Positions 1-5,603 of a stretch of 7,278 nucleotides of DNA are shown here, one piece after another. The stretch is from Actinomycetes bacterium (GTDB lineage: Bacteria; Actinomycetota; Actinomycetes; Actinomycetales; Cellulomonadaceae). The stretch's first letter is position 1; each line of letters begins with the position of its first letter. The notes under the pieces are model-generated. The model ran no database searches. It worked only from the letters and a program-made list of their open reading frames with translations, and was not told the DNA's origin. The stretch is taken from the NCBI GenBank assembly GCA_023438885.1, contig JAEXPS010000078.1, forward strand, positions 1 to 7,278, written 5' to 3'. The position numbers and the translations under genes were made by a program.

Positions 1-33
1 GCACACCCCCACTGGGCACGCCTCCTCCCAGCA

Positions 34-132
34 CCGAGCGCAGAACCCCTCGTCGAGCGCAGAACTCGTCGCCCAACTCGTGTGCTCCGGCGGCCGAAAC
101 CCACCACGTCGAGCACAAGTTCTGCGCTCGGC
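34..132. repeat. Inverted-repeat element, copy A, with an extra half arm
   Basis: The left arm CGAGCGCAGAACT (54-66) is the exact reverse complement of AGTTCTGCGCTCG (118-130). This gives a 13-bp stem around a 51-base loop. Positions 55-132 align without gaps to 237-314, with 8 mismatches in 78 and all of them in the loop. A further left-arm fragment, CCGAGCGCAGAAC, stands at 34-46 and may be the remnant of a third copy. The right arm is itself an imperfect 21-bp palindrome (110-130, CGAGC...GCTCG). These traits fit a REP-like or MITE-like dispersed palindromic element, or a duplicated protein-binding site. No transposase gene is present. The family is not one I can name. Confidence 0.8.
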
Positions 133-142
133 AAAGGTCGGT

Positions 143-167
143 GCGCGCGACGACGGAACTCGCGCGC
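143..167. other. GC-rich hairpin between the repeat copies
   Basis: GCGCGCGA (143-150) pairs perfectly with TCGCGCGC (160-167) across a 9-base loop, and two possible G-T pairs extend the stem outward. No T-tract follows on either strand, so this is not a classical intrinsic terminator. It could act as a weak terminator or processing signal for a gene to the left, or be a chance product of the high GC content. Confidence 0.3.
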
Positions 168-233
168 GTCCACCCCGGGCCGGCCGGCGGACGGCCGCGA
201 TCGCGGGACTCAGATCCTGGCCGGTCACTCCGC

Positions 234-314
234 GCCGAGCGCAGAACTCGTCGCCCAAACCGTGTGTTCCGACCGCCGCAACCCCCCACTTCGAGCACAA
301 GTTCTGCGCTCGGC
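234..314. repeat. Inverted-repeat element, copy B
   Basis: This is the second copy of the element at 55-132. Its arms form a perfect 15-bp stem, GCCGAGCGCAGAACT (234-248) with AGTTCTGCGCTCGGC (300-314), around a 51-base loop. The first 22 bases after GCC are identical to copy A. The last 23 bases are also identical. The changes fall only in the central loop, which suggests the arms are the part under selection or the part recognised by an enzyme. The right arm contains the same imperfect 21-bp palindrome (292-312) as copy A. The tandem array begins inside this right arm at 306. Confidence 0.82.
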
Positions 315-470
315 GACGAAGGATGCGCTCGGCGACGAAGGATGCGCCCGTGAGGGAGGGTGCTCCGTGGCGAGAGGCGCTCGGTGAGGGCGGAGGCGCT
401 CGGTGAGGGCGGAGGCGCTCCGTGAGGGCGGAGGCGCTTCGGTGAGGGCGGGGGCGCCCGGGGGCGGGGT
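306..470. repeat. Degenerate tandem array of about 19-bp units
   Basis: Two identical units GCGCTCGGCGACGAAGGAT occupy 306-324 and 325-343. Two degraded units follow (344-360 and 361-376). Then come GCGCTCGGTGAGGGCGGAG at 377-395 and 396-414, a one-base variant at 415-433, a 20-base variant at 434-453, and a decayed partial unit from 454. The first eight bases of the best units, GCGCTCGG, are the same as the end of the palindromic right arm of copy B. The array therefore looks like slippage amplification seeded at that arm. It ends at the stop codon of the 74-aa gene. Function is unknown. Confidence 0.8.
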
Positions 471-694
471 CAGGCCGCCGAGTGCACCGATGGGCGAACC
501 GCCGCACGGCCCGTCAGCGCGGCGATCCGCGCGATCACGAGGTCGCGGTACGCCTCGTACAGCCGCTGCACCTCGCCAGCCCCGGAGCCGTCCCAGCACG
601 CCATCTGCCACCGCTCCTTCGCGGCAGCGATCGCCGCGGTCGCCGCGGCCTGGGCGTCCGTCGAGGCCATTGGCGCGAGCAGTGCGGGCGTCAT
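470..694 (-). CDS. Small helical protein of unknown function (74 aa)
   Basis: I do not recognise this protein. The frame has the strong G/C third-position preference of the neighbouring real genes, and its composition looks like a folded protein, unlike the Arg/Pro-rich shadow frames. It appears to form two helices: one from about residue 11 to 34 (Ala-rich, ending in ERWQMACW) and one from about 40 to 61 (EVQRLYEAYRDLVIARIAAL), joined by a DGSGAG turn. It has no signal peptide or membrane segment. Two Met codons are possible starts (residues 1 and 9), and neither has a Shine-Dalgarno sequence. The first is preferred because CACACT lies exactly six bases before it, as at other starts here. 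It is transcribed away from the VOC gene, and its stop abuts the tandem array. It might be an adaptor or dimeric helical hairpin, but that is a guess. Confidence 0.6.
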   Translation of the reverse strand: MTPALLAPMASTDAQAAATAAIAAAKERWQMACWDGSGAGEVQRLYEAYRDLVIARIAALTGRAAVRPSVHSAA

Positions 695-706
695 GGCAGG
701 AGTGTG
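695..706 (-). promoter_or_regulatory. Possible leaderless -10 element before the 74-aa gene
   Basis: Read on the minus strand, CACACT is followed by CCTGCC and then the ATG. The six-base spacing would place the transcription start on or next to the A of ATG. The hexamer matches only the A and final T of TAnnnT, and no good -35 element is seen, so support comes mainly from the same layout at neighbouring genes. Confidence 0.35.
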
Positions 707-756
707 CCGCCCGGCATCACCCCTTGTGCCCGTTTGTCCTATTTTTCACCCCTCTG

Positions 757-768
757 TCACCCGGGTGA
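757..768. promoter_or_regulatory. Palindromic candidate operator, TCACCCGGGTGA
   Basis: This is a perfect 12-bp palindrome between the divergent 74-aa and VOC genes. The half-site TCACCC recurs as direct copies at 717-722 and 746-751. A patch rich in A and T (about 724-748, including CTATTTTT) lies just beside it and stands out in this GC-rich DNA. The arrangement fits a regulator-binding site in a divergent promoter region. No specific regulator can be named. Confidence 0.4.
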
Positions 769-814
769 GGTTCGCCGGCCCCGGAGGTCCCGTCCCTGGC
801 GGCCGCGGGCGCCC

Positions 815-826
815 TACGCTGCGCGC
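815..826 (+). promoter_or_regulatory. Leaderless promoter -10 element before the VOC gene
   Basis: TACGCT (815-820) matches the actinobacterial -10 consensus TAnnnT. Six bases (821-826) separate it from the GTG at 827, so the expected transcription start coincides with the start codon. No Shine-Dalgarno sequence is present, which fits a leaderless mRNA. No clear -35 hexamer is visible about 17 bases upstream. Confidence 0.6.
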
Positions 827-1543
827 GTGGATTCGCCGCACTGGCTCGCCGCCGTCCTGGACACGCCCGAGAGCACCTGGCAGGCCGCCTGCGAGTTCTG
901 GTCGGCGGTCACCGGCTGGCGGCCGGCCCACGCCGGCGACCTCGTGGTCCTGGTGCCCGCCGACGGCGACCCCTACCTGGCCCTGCGCCGCGCCGAGGCC
1001 ACCGCGATCACGCTCGACGTCCACGTCGGCGACGTCGCGGAGGCGGCCGCCGAGGCGGCCCGCCTCGGCGCCGGTCCCGGCTTCGTCTCGCCCGGCGGGC
1101 TCCCCTTCCGGCTGGTCGAGGCCTTCCCCCGGCACCGCCCGGCCCCGGTCACCTGGGCCGGCGGTGCGAGCCTCGTCGACCAGATCGCCATCGACGTGCC
1201 GCACGACGCGTCCGCCACCGAGGCCACGTTCTGGTCGCGGCTGACCGGGTGGCCGACGACGAGCTCGTCGGCGCCCACCATCACCCCGCTGCGCCGCCCC
1301 GAGGGCGCGCCGCTGCGGGTCATCGTCCAGCGGCTCGGCCTGGACGACGAACGGACGGCCGCCGGCGCGCACCTCGACGCCGCCTGCACCGACCGCGCCG
1401 CGGAGACAGCGCGGCACGAGGCGCTCGGCGCGCAGGTCGAGGCCGAGCACGGCCACTGGACCACGCTGCGCGCCCCCGACGGCCGCCGCTACTGCCTCAC
1501 CGACCGCGACCCCTACACCGGCGTGCTGCCCACCGCCGGCTGA
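827..1543 (+). CDS. VOC superfamily protein with two glyoxalase-like domains
   Basis: This 238-aa cytosolic protein contains two vicinal-oxygen-chelate (glyoxalase/bleomycin-resistance/dioxygenase) modules in tandem, most like the actinobacterial Glyoxalase_6 type. Module 1 covers about residues 5-100, with FWSAVTGW at 24-31, a LDVHV strand at 63-67 and a FRLV strand at 94-97. Module 2 covers about 118-226, with a DQIAIDV strand, FWSRLTGW at 135-142, HLD at 182-184, an AARxEALGA-like helix and WTTLRAPDGRRYCL. The repeated FWSxxTGW motif shows the internal duplication. A complete metal-binding triad is not obvious, so substrate and catalysis are unknown. The frame is open for 115 codons further upstream. 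I chose the GTG at 827 because VOC homology begins there and TACGCT lies six bases before it. The gene stands alone, divergent from the 74-aa gene and 42 bp before the DUF1295 gene. Confidence 0.85.
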   Translation: MDSPHWLAAVLDTPESTWQAACEFWSAVTGWRPAHAGDLVVLVPADGDPYLALRRAEATAITLDVHVGDVAEAAAEAARLGAGPGFVSPGGLPFRLVEAFPRHRPAPVTWAGGASLVDQIAIDVPHDASATEATFWSRLTGWPTTSSSAPTITPLRRPEGAPLRVIVQRLGLDDERTAAGAHLDAACTDRAAETARHEALGAQVEAEHGHWTTLRAPDGRRYCLTDRDPYTGVLPTAG

Positions 1544-1573
1544 CCAAGCTCCTCGCCGCGGGACCAGGTGCCC

Positions 1574-1585
1574 TACCGTCCTGCC
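1574..1585 (+). promoter_or_regulatory. Leaderless promoter -10 element before the DUF1295 gene
   Basis: TACCGT (1574-1579) fits TAnnnT and is followed by CCTGCC and then GTG at 1586. This is the same six-base spacing as at 815-827, and both elements share the preceding CCC and the following GTGGA. It argues for GTG 1586 over the in-frame GTG at 1568, which would place the -10 element inside the coding region. The DUF1295 gene therefore probably has its own promoter, independent of the VOC gene. Confidence 0.6.
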
Positions 1586-2371
1586 GTGGACGCCCTCACC
1601 GTCAACCTCCTGATCGCCGCGGCGGTCACCGCCGCCTGCCTGCTCGCCTCCTGGCTCACGCGCGAGTACTCGTGGGTGGACCGGATGTGGTCCGTGGTCC
1701 CGGTGGTCTACGCCTGGGTCTTCGCGGCAGCGGCCGACGAGCCGCGCGTCACCCTCATGGCGGCGCTGATCACCGCCTGGGGCATCCGCCTGACGTTCAA
1801 CTTCGCCCGACGAGGCGGGTACGCACCCGGCGGCGAGGACTACCGCTGGGCCATCCTGCGCGAGCGGCTGCCAGGCTGGCGCTTCCAGGTGTTCAACGTG
1901 CTGTTCATCGCGATCTACCAGAACGCGATCCTCCTGGCGATCACGCTGCCGGCCTGGACCGCGAGCCAGCACCCGCGGCCGCTGGACTGGGCCGATGCCG
2001 TCGCCGCCGCGCTGTTCGTCGTGCTCCTGGCCGGCGAGACCCTGGCCGACCAGCAGCGCTGGGACTTCCACAAGGCCGGCCGCCGCGGCGTGCTCGACAC
2101 GGGGCTGTACCGGTTCAGCCGCCACCCGAACTACGTGTGCGAGGTGGGCCAGTGGTGGGCGGTGTTCGCGTTCGGCGCGATCGCCGCCGGCACGCCCTGG
2201 CTGCCGACCGTCGCGGGAGCAGTGCTGCTGACGCTGCTGTTCGTCGGCTCCACGGTGTTCACCGAGTCCATCACCGCCTCACGCCACCCGGAGTTCGCGG
2301 CGTACAAGCGCAGCACGGCGATGTTCGTCGGCCTGCCTCGCCGGCCCGGCCCGGAGACCGCCGAAGCCTGA
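1586..2371 (+). CDS. DUF1295 membrane protein (steroid 5-alpha-reductase-like)
   Basis: This 261-aa integral membrane protein belongs to the DUF1295 family, related to 3-oxo-5-alpha-steroid 4-dehydrogenases and isoprenylcysteine carboxyl methyltransferases. Visible hallmarks are VDRMWS (31-36), WGIRLTFNFARRGG near 65-78, GLYRFSRHPNYVCEVGQWW (173-191), and the C-terminal FTESITASRHPEFAAYKR (225-242). The last two form the likely cofactor-facing cytosolic region of such enzymes. Six to seven hydrophobic segments are apparent, including 5-24, 37-50, 55-70, 104-121, 137-150, 192-204 and 209-226. Length is normal for the family. The true substrate of bacterial DUF1295 proteins is not settled, so a reductase or methyltransferase role is only inferred. 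The stop codon is 2 bp from the stop of the convergent response-regulator gene. An alternative start at 1568 would add six residues (MPYRPA). Confidence 0.88.
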   Translation: MDALTVNLLIAAAVTAACLLASWLTREYSWVDRMWSVVPVVYAWVFAAAADEPRVTLMAALITAWGIRLTFNFARRGGYAPGGEDYRWAILRERLPGWRFQVFNVLFIAIYQNAILLAITLPAWTASQHPRPLDWADAVAAALFVVLLAGETLADQQRWDFHKAGRRGVLDTGLYRFSRHPNYVCEVGQWWAVFAFGAIAAGTPWLPTVAGAVLLTLLFVGSTVFTESITASRHPEFAAYKRSTAMFVGLPRRPGPETAEA

Positions 2372-2373
2372 GG

Positions 2374-3048
2374 TCAGGGCTCGAACCGGTAGCCGATCCC
2401 GGGTTCCGTCACCAGGTACCGCGGCCGCGCGGGCGTCGGCTCGAGCTTGCGCCGCAGCTGGGCCAGGTAGACCCGCAGGTAGTTGGCCTGGTCGTCGTAC
2501 GCCGGGCCCCACACCTCGCGCAGCAGCTGCTGCTGGGTCACCAGCTTGCCGGCGTTGCGCACCAGCACCTCGAGCACGTGCCACTCGGTCGGGGTCAGCC
2601 GCACCGCGGCGCCGTCTCGCAGCACCCGCCCCGCAGCGAGGTCCACCGTGAACGCCTCCGTCACCACCACCGGCTCCACCGGCGCCGGTGCGGCCCGCCG
2701 CAGCGCCGCGCGGATGCGCGCCAGCAGCTCGTCCATGCCGAACGGCTTGGTCACGTAGTCGTCGGCCCCCGCGTCGAGCGCGTCGACCTTCGCCCACTGC
2801 GAGTCCCGCGCGGACAGCACCACGATCGGCACCGACGTCCAGCCGCGCAGCCCGCTCACCACCTCGACGCCGTCGATGTCCGGCAGTCCTAGATCGAGCA
2901 CGACGAGGTCGGGCGGGCTGGCCGCCGCGCGCCGCAGGGCCGTCGCGCCGTCCGCCGCCGTGTCCACCTCGTAGTGCCGCGCACGCAGGTTGATCGCCAG
3001 CGCCTTGAGCAGCACGGCGTCGTCGTCGACCACGAGCACGCGGGTCAC
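2374..3048 (-). CDS. KdpE-like OmpR-family response regulator
   Basis: This 224-aa two-domain regulator is close in length to E. coli KdpE (225 aa). The receiver domain (1-118) has the acidic pair D8/D9, the phosphoacceptor D52 in VVLDLGLPDIDG, S79 and K101 (YVTKPFG). The winged-helix DNA-binding domain (about 126-224) includes LTPTEWHVLEVLVRNAGKLVT and ends in the KdpE-type signature RPRYLVTEPGIGYRFEP. The motifs LDLGLPDxDG, LSARD, ALDAGADDYVTKPFG and VWGP also favour KdpE over other OmpR regulators. GTG 3048 overlaps the kinase stop as GTGA, so translation is coupled and the two proteins form a pair. The classical target is the kdpFABC potassium-uptake operon, which is not in this window, so the regulon here may differ. 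The 3' end has no room for a terminator before the convergent DUF1295 gene. Confidence 0.92.
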   Translation of the reverse strand: MTRVLVVDDDAVLLKALAINLRARHYEVDTAADGATALRRAAASPPDLVVLDLGLPDIDGVEVVSGLRGWTSVPIVVLSARDSQWAKVDALDAGADDYVTKPFGMDELLARIRAALRRAAPAPVEPVVVTEAFTVDLAAGRVLRDGAAVRLTPTEWHVLEVLVRNAGKLVTQQQLLREVWGPAYDDQANYLRVYLAQLRRKLEPTPARPRYLVTEPGIGYRFEP

Positions 3049-4427
3049 GGGGTCGCCGCCACGGGCAGTCGCAGGGTCATCGTCAGCCCGCCGCCGTCGG
3101 TCTGCGACGGCGTCACCGGCACGTCCATCGCCGCGGCGAAGCCGCGCACGATCGCCAGGCCCAGCCCGGCGCCCGCCCCGGCATCGCGGTCGTCGAGCCG
3201 CTGGAACGGCGCGAACATCGCCTCCCACAGGTCGGGCGGCACGCCGGCGCCGTGGTCCGCGACGAGCAGGGACACCGCCTCGCCGGACTCGCGCGCGGCC
3301 ACCGTCACCGCGCTGCCGGCCGGGCTGTGCTTCACCGCGTTGTCGACGAGGTTGGCCACCACCCGCTCCAGCAGCGCCGGGTCCACCAGCACCAGCGGCA
3401 GGTCGTCGGGGATGTCCACCGCCGCCGCGCCCGCCGGCTGGTCCAGGAGCGCCCGCCCGACGACCTCGTCGACCCCCACCGGCAGCAGCCGCACCGTCAC
3501 CGCCCCGGCCTGGATCCGGGACGCGTCGAGGATGTCGCGGATCAGGTGGGCCAGCCGGTCGGTGGATTCCTCGACGGACACCAGCAGCTCCTCGCGCTCG
3601 GCCGGCGACCACTCGACGTCGTCGGCCCGCAGGCTCGAGACCGCCGCCTTGAGGCCGGCCAGCGGCGTGCGCAGGTCGTGGCCCACGGAGGCCAGCAGTG
3701 CCGAGCGGACGCGGTTCGCCTCGCTGAGGCTCTCGGCGAGGCGGGTCAGGTGCTGGGTCTCCCAGGCCCGGGCGGCGGCCGCCGCCAGCCTCCCCAGCAT
3801 CGAGCGGTCCTCCGCGAACAGCGTGGGCCCGTGCAGCACCAGCTCCAGCTCCGCGCTCGCGGGCACGCGGGTGGGTTCGTCGTCGTCGGCCGCCGTCCCC
3901 ACCGACGCGAGCACCGACCCGTTGGTGCGCACCAGCGCCGCGGCGTTCATGCCGAACGTCGCCCGCACGGCCTCCAGCACCTCGGCAAGCGAGAGCTCGT
4001 CGGCCGGCCGGCTGGCGACCTGCGAGATCAGCTCGGCCTCGCGCGCGGCCCGCTCGGCCCGGCCGCGGTCGCGCGCCGCCAGCTCGACCGCCACCGCCAC
4101 CACCACGGCGACCACGCCGAACACCAGGAGCTCCACCAGCGAGTCGCGGGTGGCGACCCCGAGCGTGTGGAACGGCGGCACCAGGAACCAGTTCACCGCG
4201 AGCAGGCTGCCGACCGCGGCCAGCACCCCCGGCCACAGTCCCCCCACCGCGGCAACCACGACCACCGCCAGCAGGTACAGCAGCAGCACACTGCCGAGCG
4301 ACAGCTCCCCGCGCCGCGTCACCAGCACCGCGGTCAGGGCAGGCAGGGCGACGAGCCCGACGACGAACCCTGCCCACCGGCGGCGCGTCGAGAGCCCCGC
4401 GACTCCCCGGGGCAGCGCGCGCTCCAT
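3045..4427 (-). CDS. Short KdpD-like sensor histidine kinase (DUF4118)
   Basis: This 460-aa membrane sensor kinase is the partner of the downstream regulator. Residues 18-116 form the four-helix DUF4118 module of KdpD (helices near 19-36, 45-62, 64-83 and 97-115). A linker of about 117-235 contains a short GAF-like portion. The dimerisation and phosphoacceptor motif is SVGHDLRTPLAGLK, with H250. The ATPase domain shows NLVDNAVKHS (N-box, 359-368), DHGAGVP (391-397), FAPFQR (405-410) and GAGLGLAIVRGF (419-430). All catalytic boxes are intact. E. coli KdpD has about 890 residues. This protein lacks the N-terminal Walker-containing KdpD domain and the Usp domain, so potassium or c-di-AMP sensing through that part is absent. 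The upstream DNA encodes a different membrane protein, so this is a genuine short form and not an obvious 5' truncation. The ATG lacks a Shine-Dalgarno sequence. The gene could be expressed from its own leaderless promoter or with the upstream gene 46 bp away. Confidence 0.9.
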   Translation of the reverse strand: MERALPRGVAGLSTRRRWAGFVVGLVALPALTAVLVTRRGELSLGSVLLLYLLAVVVVAAVGGLWPGVLAAVGSLLAVNWFLVPPFHTLGVATRDSLVELLVFGVVAVVVAVAVELAARDRGRAERAAREAELISQVASRPADELSLAEVLEAVRATFGMNAAALVRTNGSVLASVGTAADDDEPTRVPASAELELVLHGPTLFAEDRSMLGRLAAAAARAWETQHLTRLAESLSEANRVRSALLASVGHDLRTPLAGLKAAVSSLRADDVEWSPAEREELLVSVEESTDRLAHLIRDILDASRIQAGAVTVRLLPVGVDEVVGRALLDQPAGAAAVDIPDDLPLVLVDPALLERVVANLVDNAVKHSPAGSAVTVAARESGEAVSLLVADHGAGVPPDLWEAMFAPFQRLDDRDAGAGAGLGLAIVRGFAAAMDVPVTPSQTDGGGLTMTLRLPVAATP

Positions 4428-4439
4428 GGCGTCAGCGTG
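4428..4439 (-). promoter_or_regulatory. Possible leaderless -10 element before the kinase
   Basis: On the minus strand CACGCT is followed by GACGCC and then ATG (4427). The spacing is identical to that at the VOC and DUF1295 genes, though the first base is C where T is expected. If real, it would let the kinase/regulator pair be transcribed separately from the membrane-protein gene upstream. Confidence 0.4.
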
Positions 4440-4473
4440 GCACGCCGCGAGCGCGGCCGTGACACGCCGGCGG

Positions 4474-4917
4474 TCAGCCCTCGTCCGGGCGGTGAGTCAT
4501 CCGCCACTCGGTCCACCAGGCGGCGGTCACCGCGATCGCCACGTTCACCACGGCGCCGAACGTCAGGCGCGGGTCCCAGAAGGTGACGAGCATCAGCAGC
4601 GAGAGGGTCGCCACCGGGGCCGCCAGGCCGGGCCACAGCACGCCAAGCGGGTGGACCCCGGCCACCGCCAGTCCCACCAGCAGGAAGCCGATCACGGTCA
4701 GGGTCACCAGCACGGTGGCCACCGGACGGGCCACGGACGCCTCGTGCAACAGCCACGAGCCGTCCACGCGGTACGGCCAGCTCTCGCTGTCCGAGGGGAC
4801 GAACCACAGCAGGTGGGTCAGTCCGTGCACGACGAGCAGACCAGCCGCCGTGAGCCGTGCGACGACGGCCGGGGACGGCCGCTCACGCTGCCGCCACGAC
4901 TCCGGAACTACCGCCAC
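4474..4917 (-). CDS. Unrecognised four-helix membrane protein (147 aa)
   Basis: I do not recognise the family. The protein has four clear hydrophobic segments at about 17-39 (AVVARLTAAGLLVVHGLTHLLWFV), 65-88, 92-114 and 119-136. The termini are short and probably cytosolic. An aromatic- and charge-containing loop (41-63, SDSESWPYRVDGSWLLHEA) lies between helices 1 and 2. The HGLTHLLWF motif in helix 1 and the WWTEWRM tail are the most distinctive marks. The frame stays open upstream, and GTG 4917 is the best in-frame start, giving MAVVPESWRQ before helix 1. No Shine-Dalgarno sequence is seen. The gene sits 46 bp upstream of the KdpD-like kinase and 74 bp downstream of the exporter, on the same strand. 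An accessory role for the kinase is possible but rests on position alone. Confidence 0.75.
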   Translation of the reverse strand: MAVVPESWRQRERPSPAVVARLTAAGLLVVHGLTHLLWFVPSDSESWPYRVDGSWLLHEASVARPVATVLVTLTVIGFLLVGLAVAGVHPLGVLWPGLAAPVATLSLLMLVTFWDPRLTFGAVVNVAIAVTAAWWTEWRMTHRPDEG

Positions 4918-4991
4918 GACGGAAGGTTCCCACAGGTCGCAGGCCGCCGCTGGGGGTCCGGGTGGGCAGTCCGACCCGAAAGACCCTCGGC

Positions 4992-5603
4992 CTACCGCTC
5001 GGCGAGCGCGAGCCGCCCGGCGAGCAGTACGTAGGTCCCGGCGAAGGTGCGCCGCATGGCGCGCACCACCCGCGGCCGGGCGAGCACGTGCCGCCGCACG
5101 GCGGCGGCGAACACGCCGTAGGCGCCGAACACCAGCAGCGTCACCAGCATGAACACCGCGGAGAGCCCGACCATCCGCGCCAGCGCGTACGGCTCGTCGT
5201 GCGCGACGAACTGCGGCAGGAAGGCGACGAAGAAGATCGTCAGCTTCGGGTTGAGCAGGTTGATCAGCACGGCCGTGCGCACCACCTGCCACGGCGAGAC
5301 CGGCGCGGCGGTCTCGTCTGCGGTCAGCTCGCTGCGGTCGCGCCACGTCTGCCACGCGAGGAAGAGCAGGTACGCCACGCCCGCCCACTTGAGGCTCTGG
5401 AAGGCGACGGCGCTGGCGTTGAGCAGGGCCGCCAGGCCGGTCACGGCGGCGAGGACGTGGGGCACGATCCCGAGCGTGCAGCCCGCGGCCGCCACCAGGC
5501 TGGCCCGCGCCCCGCGCGAGAGGCCGGCCGAGACCGTGTAGACAGCGCCGGTGCCCGGTGTGGCCACGACGGCCAGTGTGGTGAGGAGGAAGGCCAGCGT
5601 CAC
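4992..5603 (-). CDS. LysE/RhtB family exporter
   Basis: This 203-aa inner-membrane protein matches the LysE/RhtB (Rht) amino-acid exporter family in length and motifs. The N-terminal segment MTLAFLLTTLAVVATPGTGAVYTVSAGLSRG contains the family ATPGPG-type signature (14-19, here ATPGTG). It is followed by the glycine-rich second segment AAAGCTLGIVPHVLAA. NLLNPKLTIFFVAFLPQF (115-132) is the second hallmark, and about six membrane helices can be drawn. Substrates of such proteins include lysine, threonine, homoserine and other metabolites; nothing here identifies which one. GTG 5603 is chosen because it begins the first helix at the family position. It lacks a clear Shine-Dalgarno sequence, but CACCCT lies seven bases upstream. 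It is divergent from nhaA and is the first gene of a four-gene minus-strand run. No LysG-type regulator is adjacent. Confidence 0.9.
   Translation of the reverse strand: MTLAFLLTTLAVVATPGTGAVYTVSAGLSRGARASLVAAAGCTLGIVPHVLAAVTGLAALLNASAVAFQSLKWAGVAYLLFLAWQTWRDRSELTADETAAPVSPWQVVRTAVLINLLNPKLTIFFVAFLPQFVAHDEPYALARMVGLSAVFMLVTLLVFGAYGVFAAAVRRHVLARPRVVRAMRRTFAGTYVLLAGRLALAER

Larger units (their letters stand above)
1..469. other. Gene-free, repeat-rich intergenic region
   Basis: I see no convincing protein-coding gene here. The open frames that exist cross the repeats, are low-complexity (Arg, Gly, Ala and Pro rich), and overlap each other on both strands. The 19-bp period of the right-hand part is not a multiple of three, so no frame is preserved across the units. 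The stretch holds two copies of an inverted-repeat element, a short GC hairpin (143-167), a perfect 12-bp palindrome CCGCGATCGCGG (195-206) and a tandem array (306-470). Nothing is recognised in positions 1-33. The gene to the left of the window is not visible. Confidence 0.7.

Noticed and set aside
306..460. CRISPR-like array
   Set aside because: The units are directly adjacent with no unique spacers, are only about 19 bp long, and no cas genes are nearby.
80..611. Several overlapping open frames on both strands in the repeat region
   Set aside because: They are low-complexity readings of repeats. Equivalent frames exist on both strands, and the 19-bp period breaks any constant frame.
746..2125. 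Long minus-strand open frame (459 codons) opposite the VOC and DUF1295 genes
   Set aside because: It is an antisense shadow produced by high GC. The translation is Arg, Gly, Val and Gln rich with no family motifs, and the plus strand carries clear VOC and DUF1295 domains.
3049..4377. Extension of the response-regulator frame upstream into a 667-codon protein
   Set aside because: The upstream part is an out-of-frame reading of the kinase gene and has no domain. KdpE homology starts exactly at the GTG at 3048.
3045..4427. Kinase as a 5'-truncated remnant of full-length KdpD
   Set aside because: The catalytic boxes and all four membrane helices are intact, the ATG is well placed, and the DNA upstream encodes another protein with no trace of KdpD or Usp domains.
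4918..4991. Terminator between the exporter and the 147-aa gene
   Set aside because: A weak stem (CGGGT paired with ACCCG on the minus strand) can be drawn, but there is no T-tract and the stem is short, so I do not call it.
2974..5034. Long plus-strand open frames across the kinase region (about 440-690 codons)
   Set aside because: The translations are Ser, Arg, Thr and Ala rich and low-complexity. The minus strand encodes intact kinase motifs and a membrane protein in the same span.
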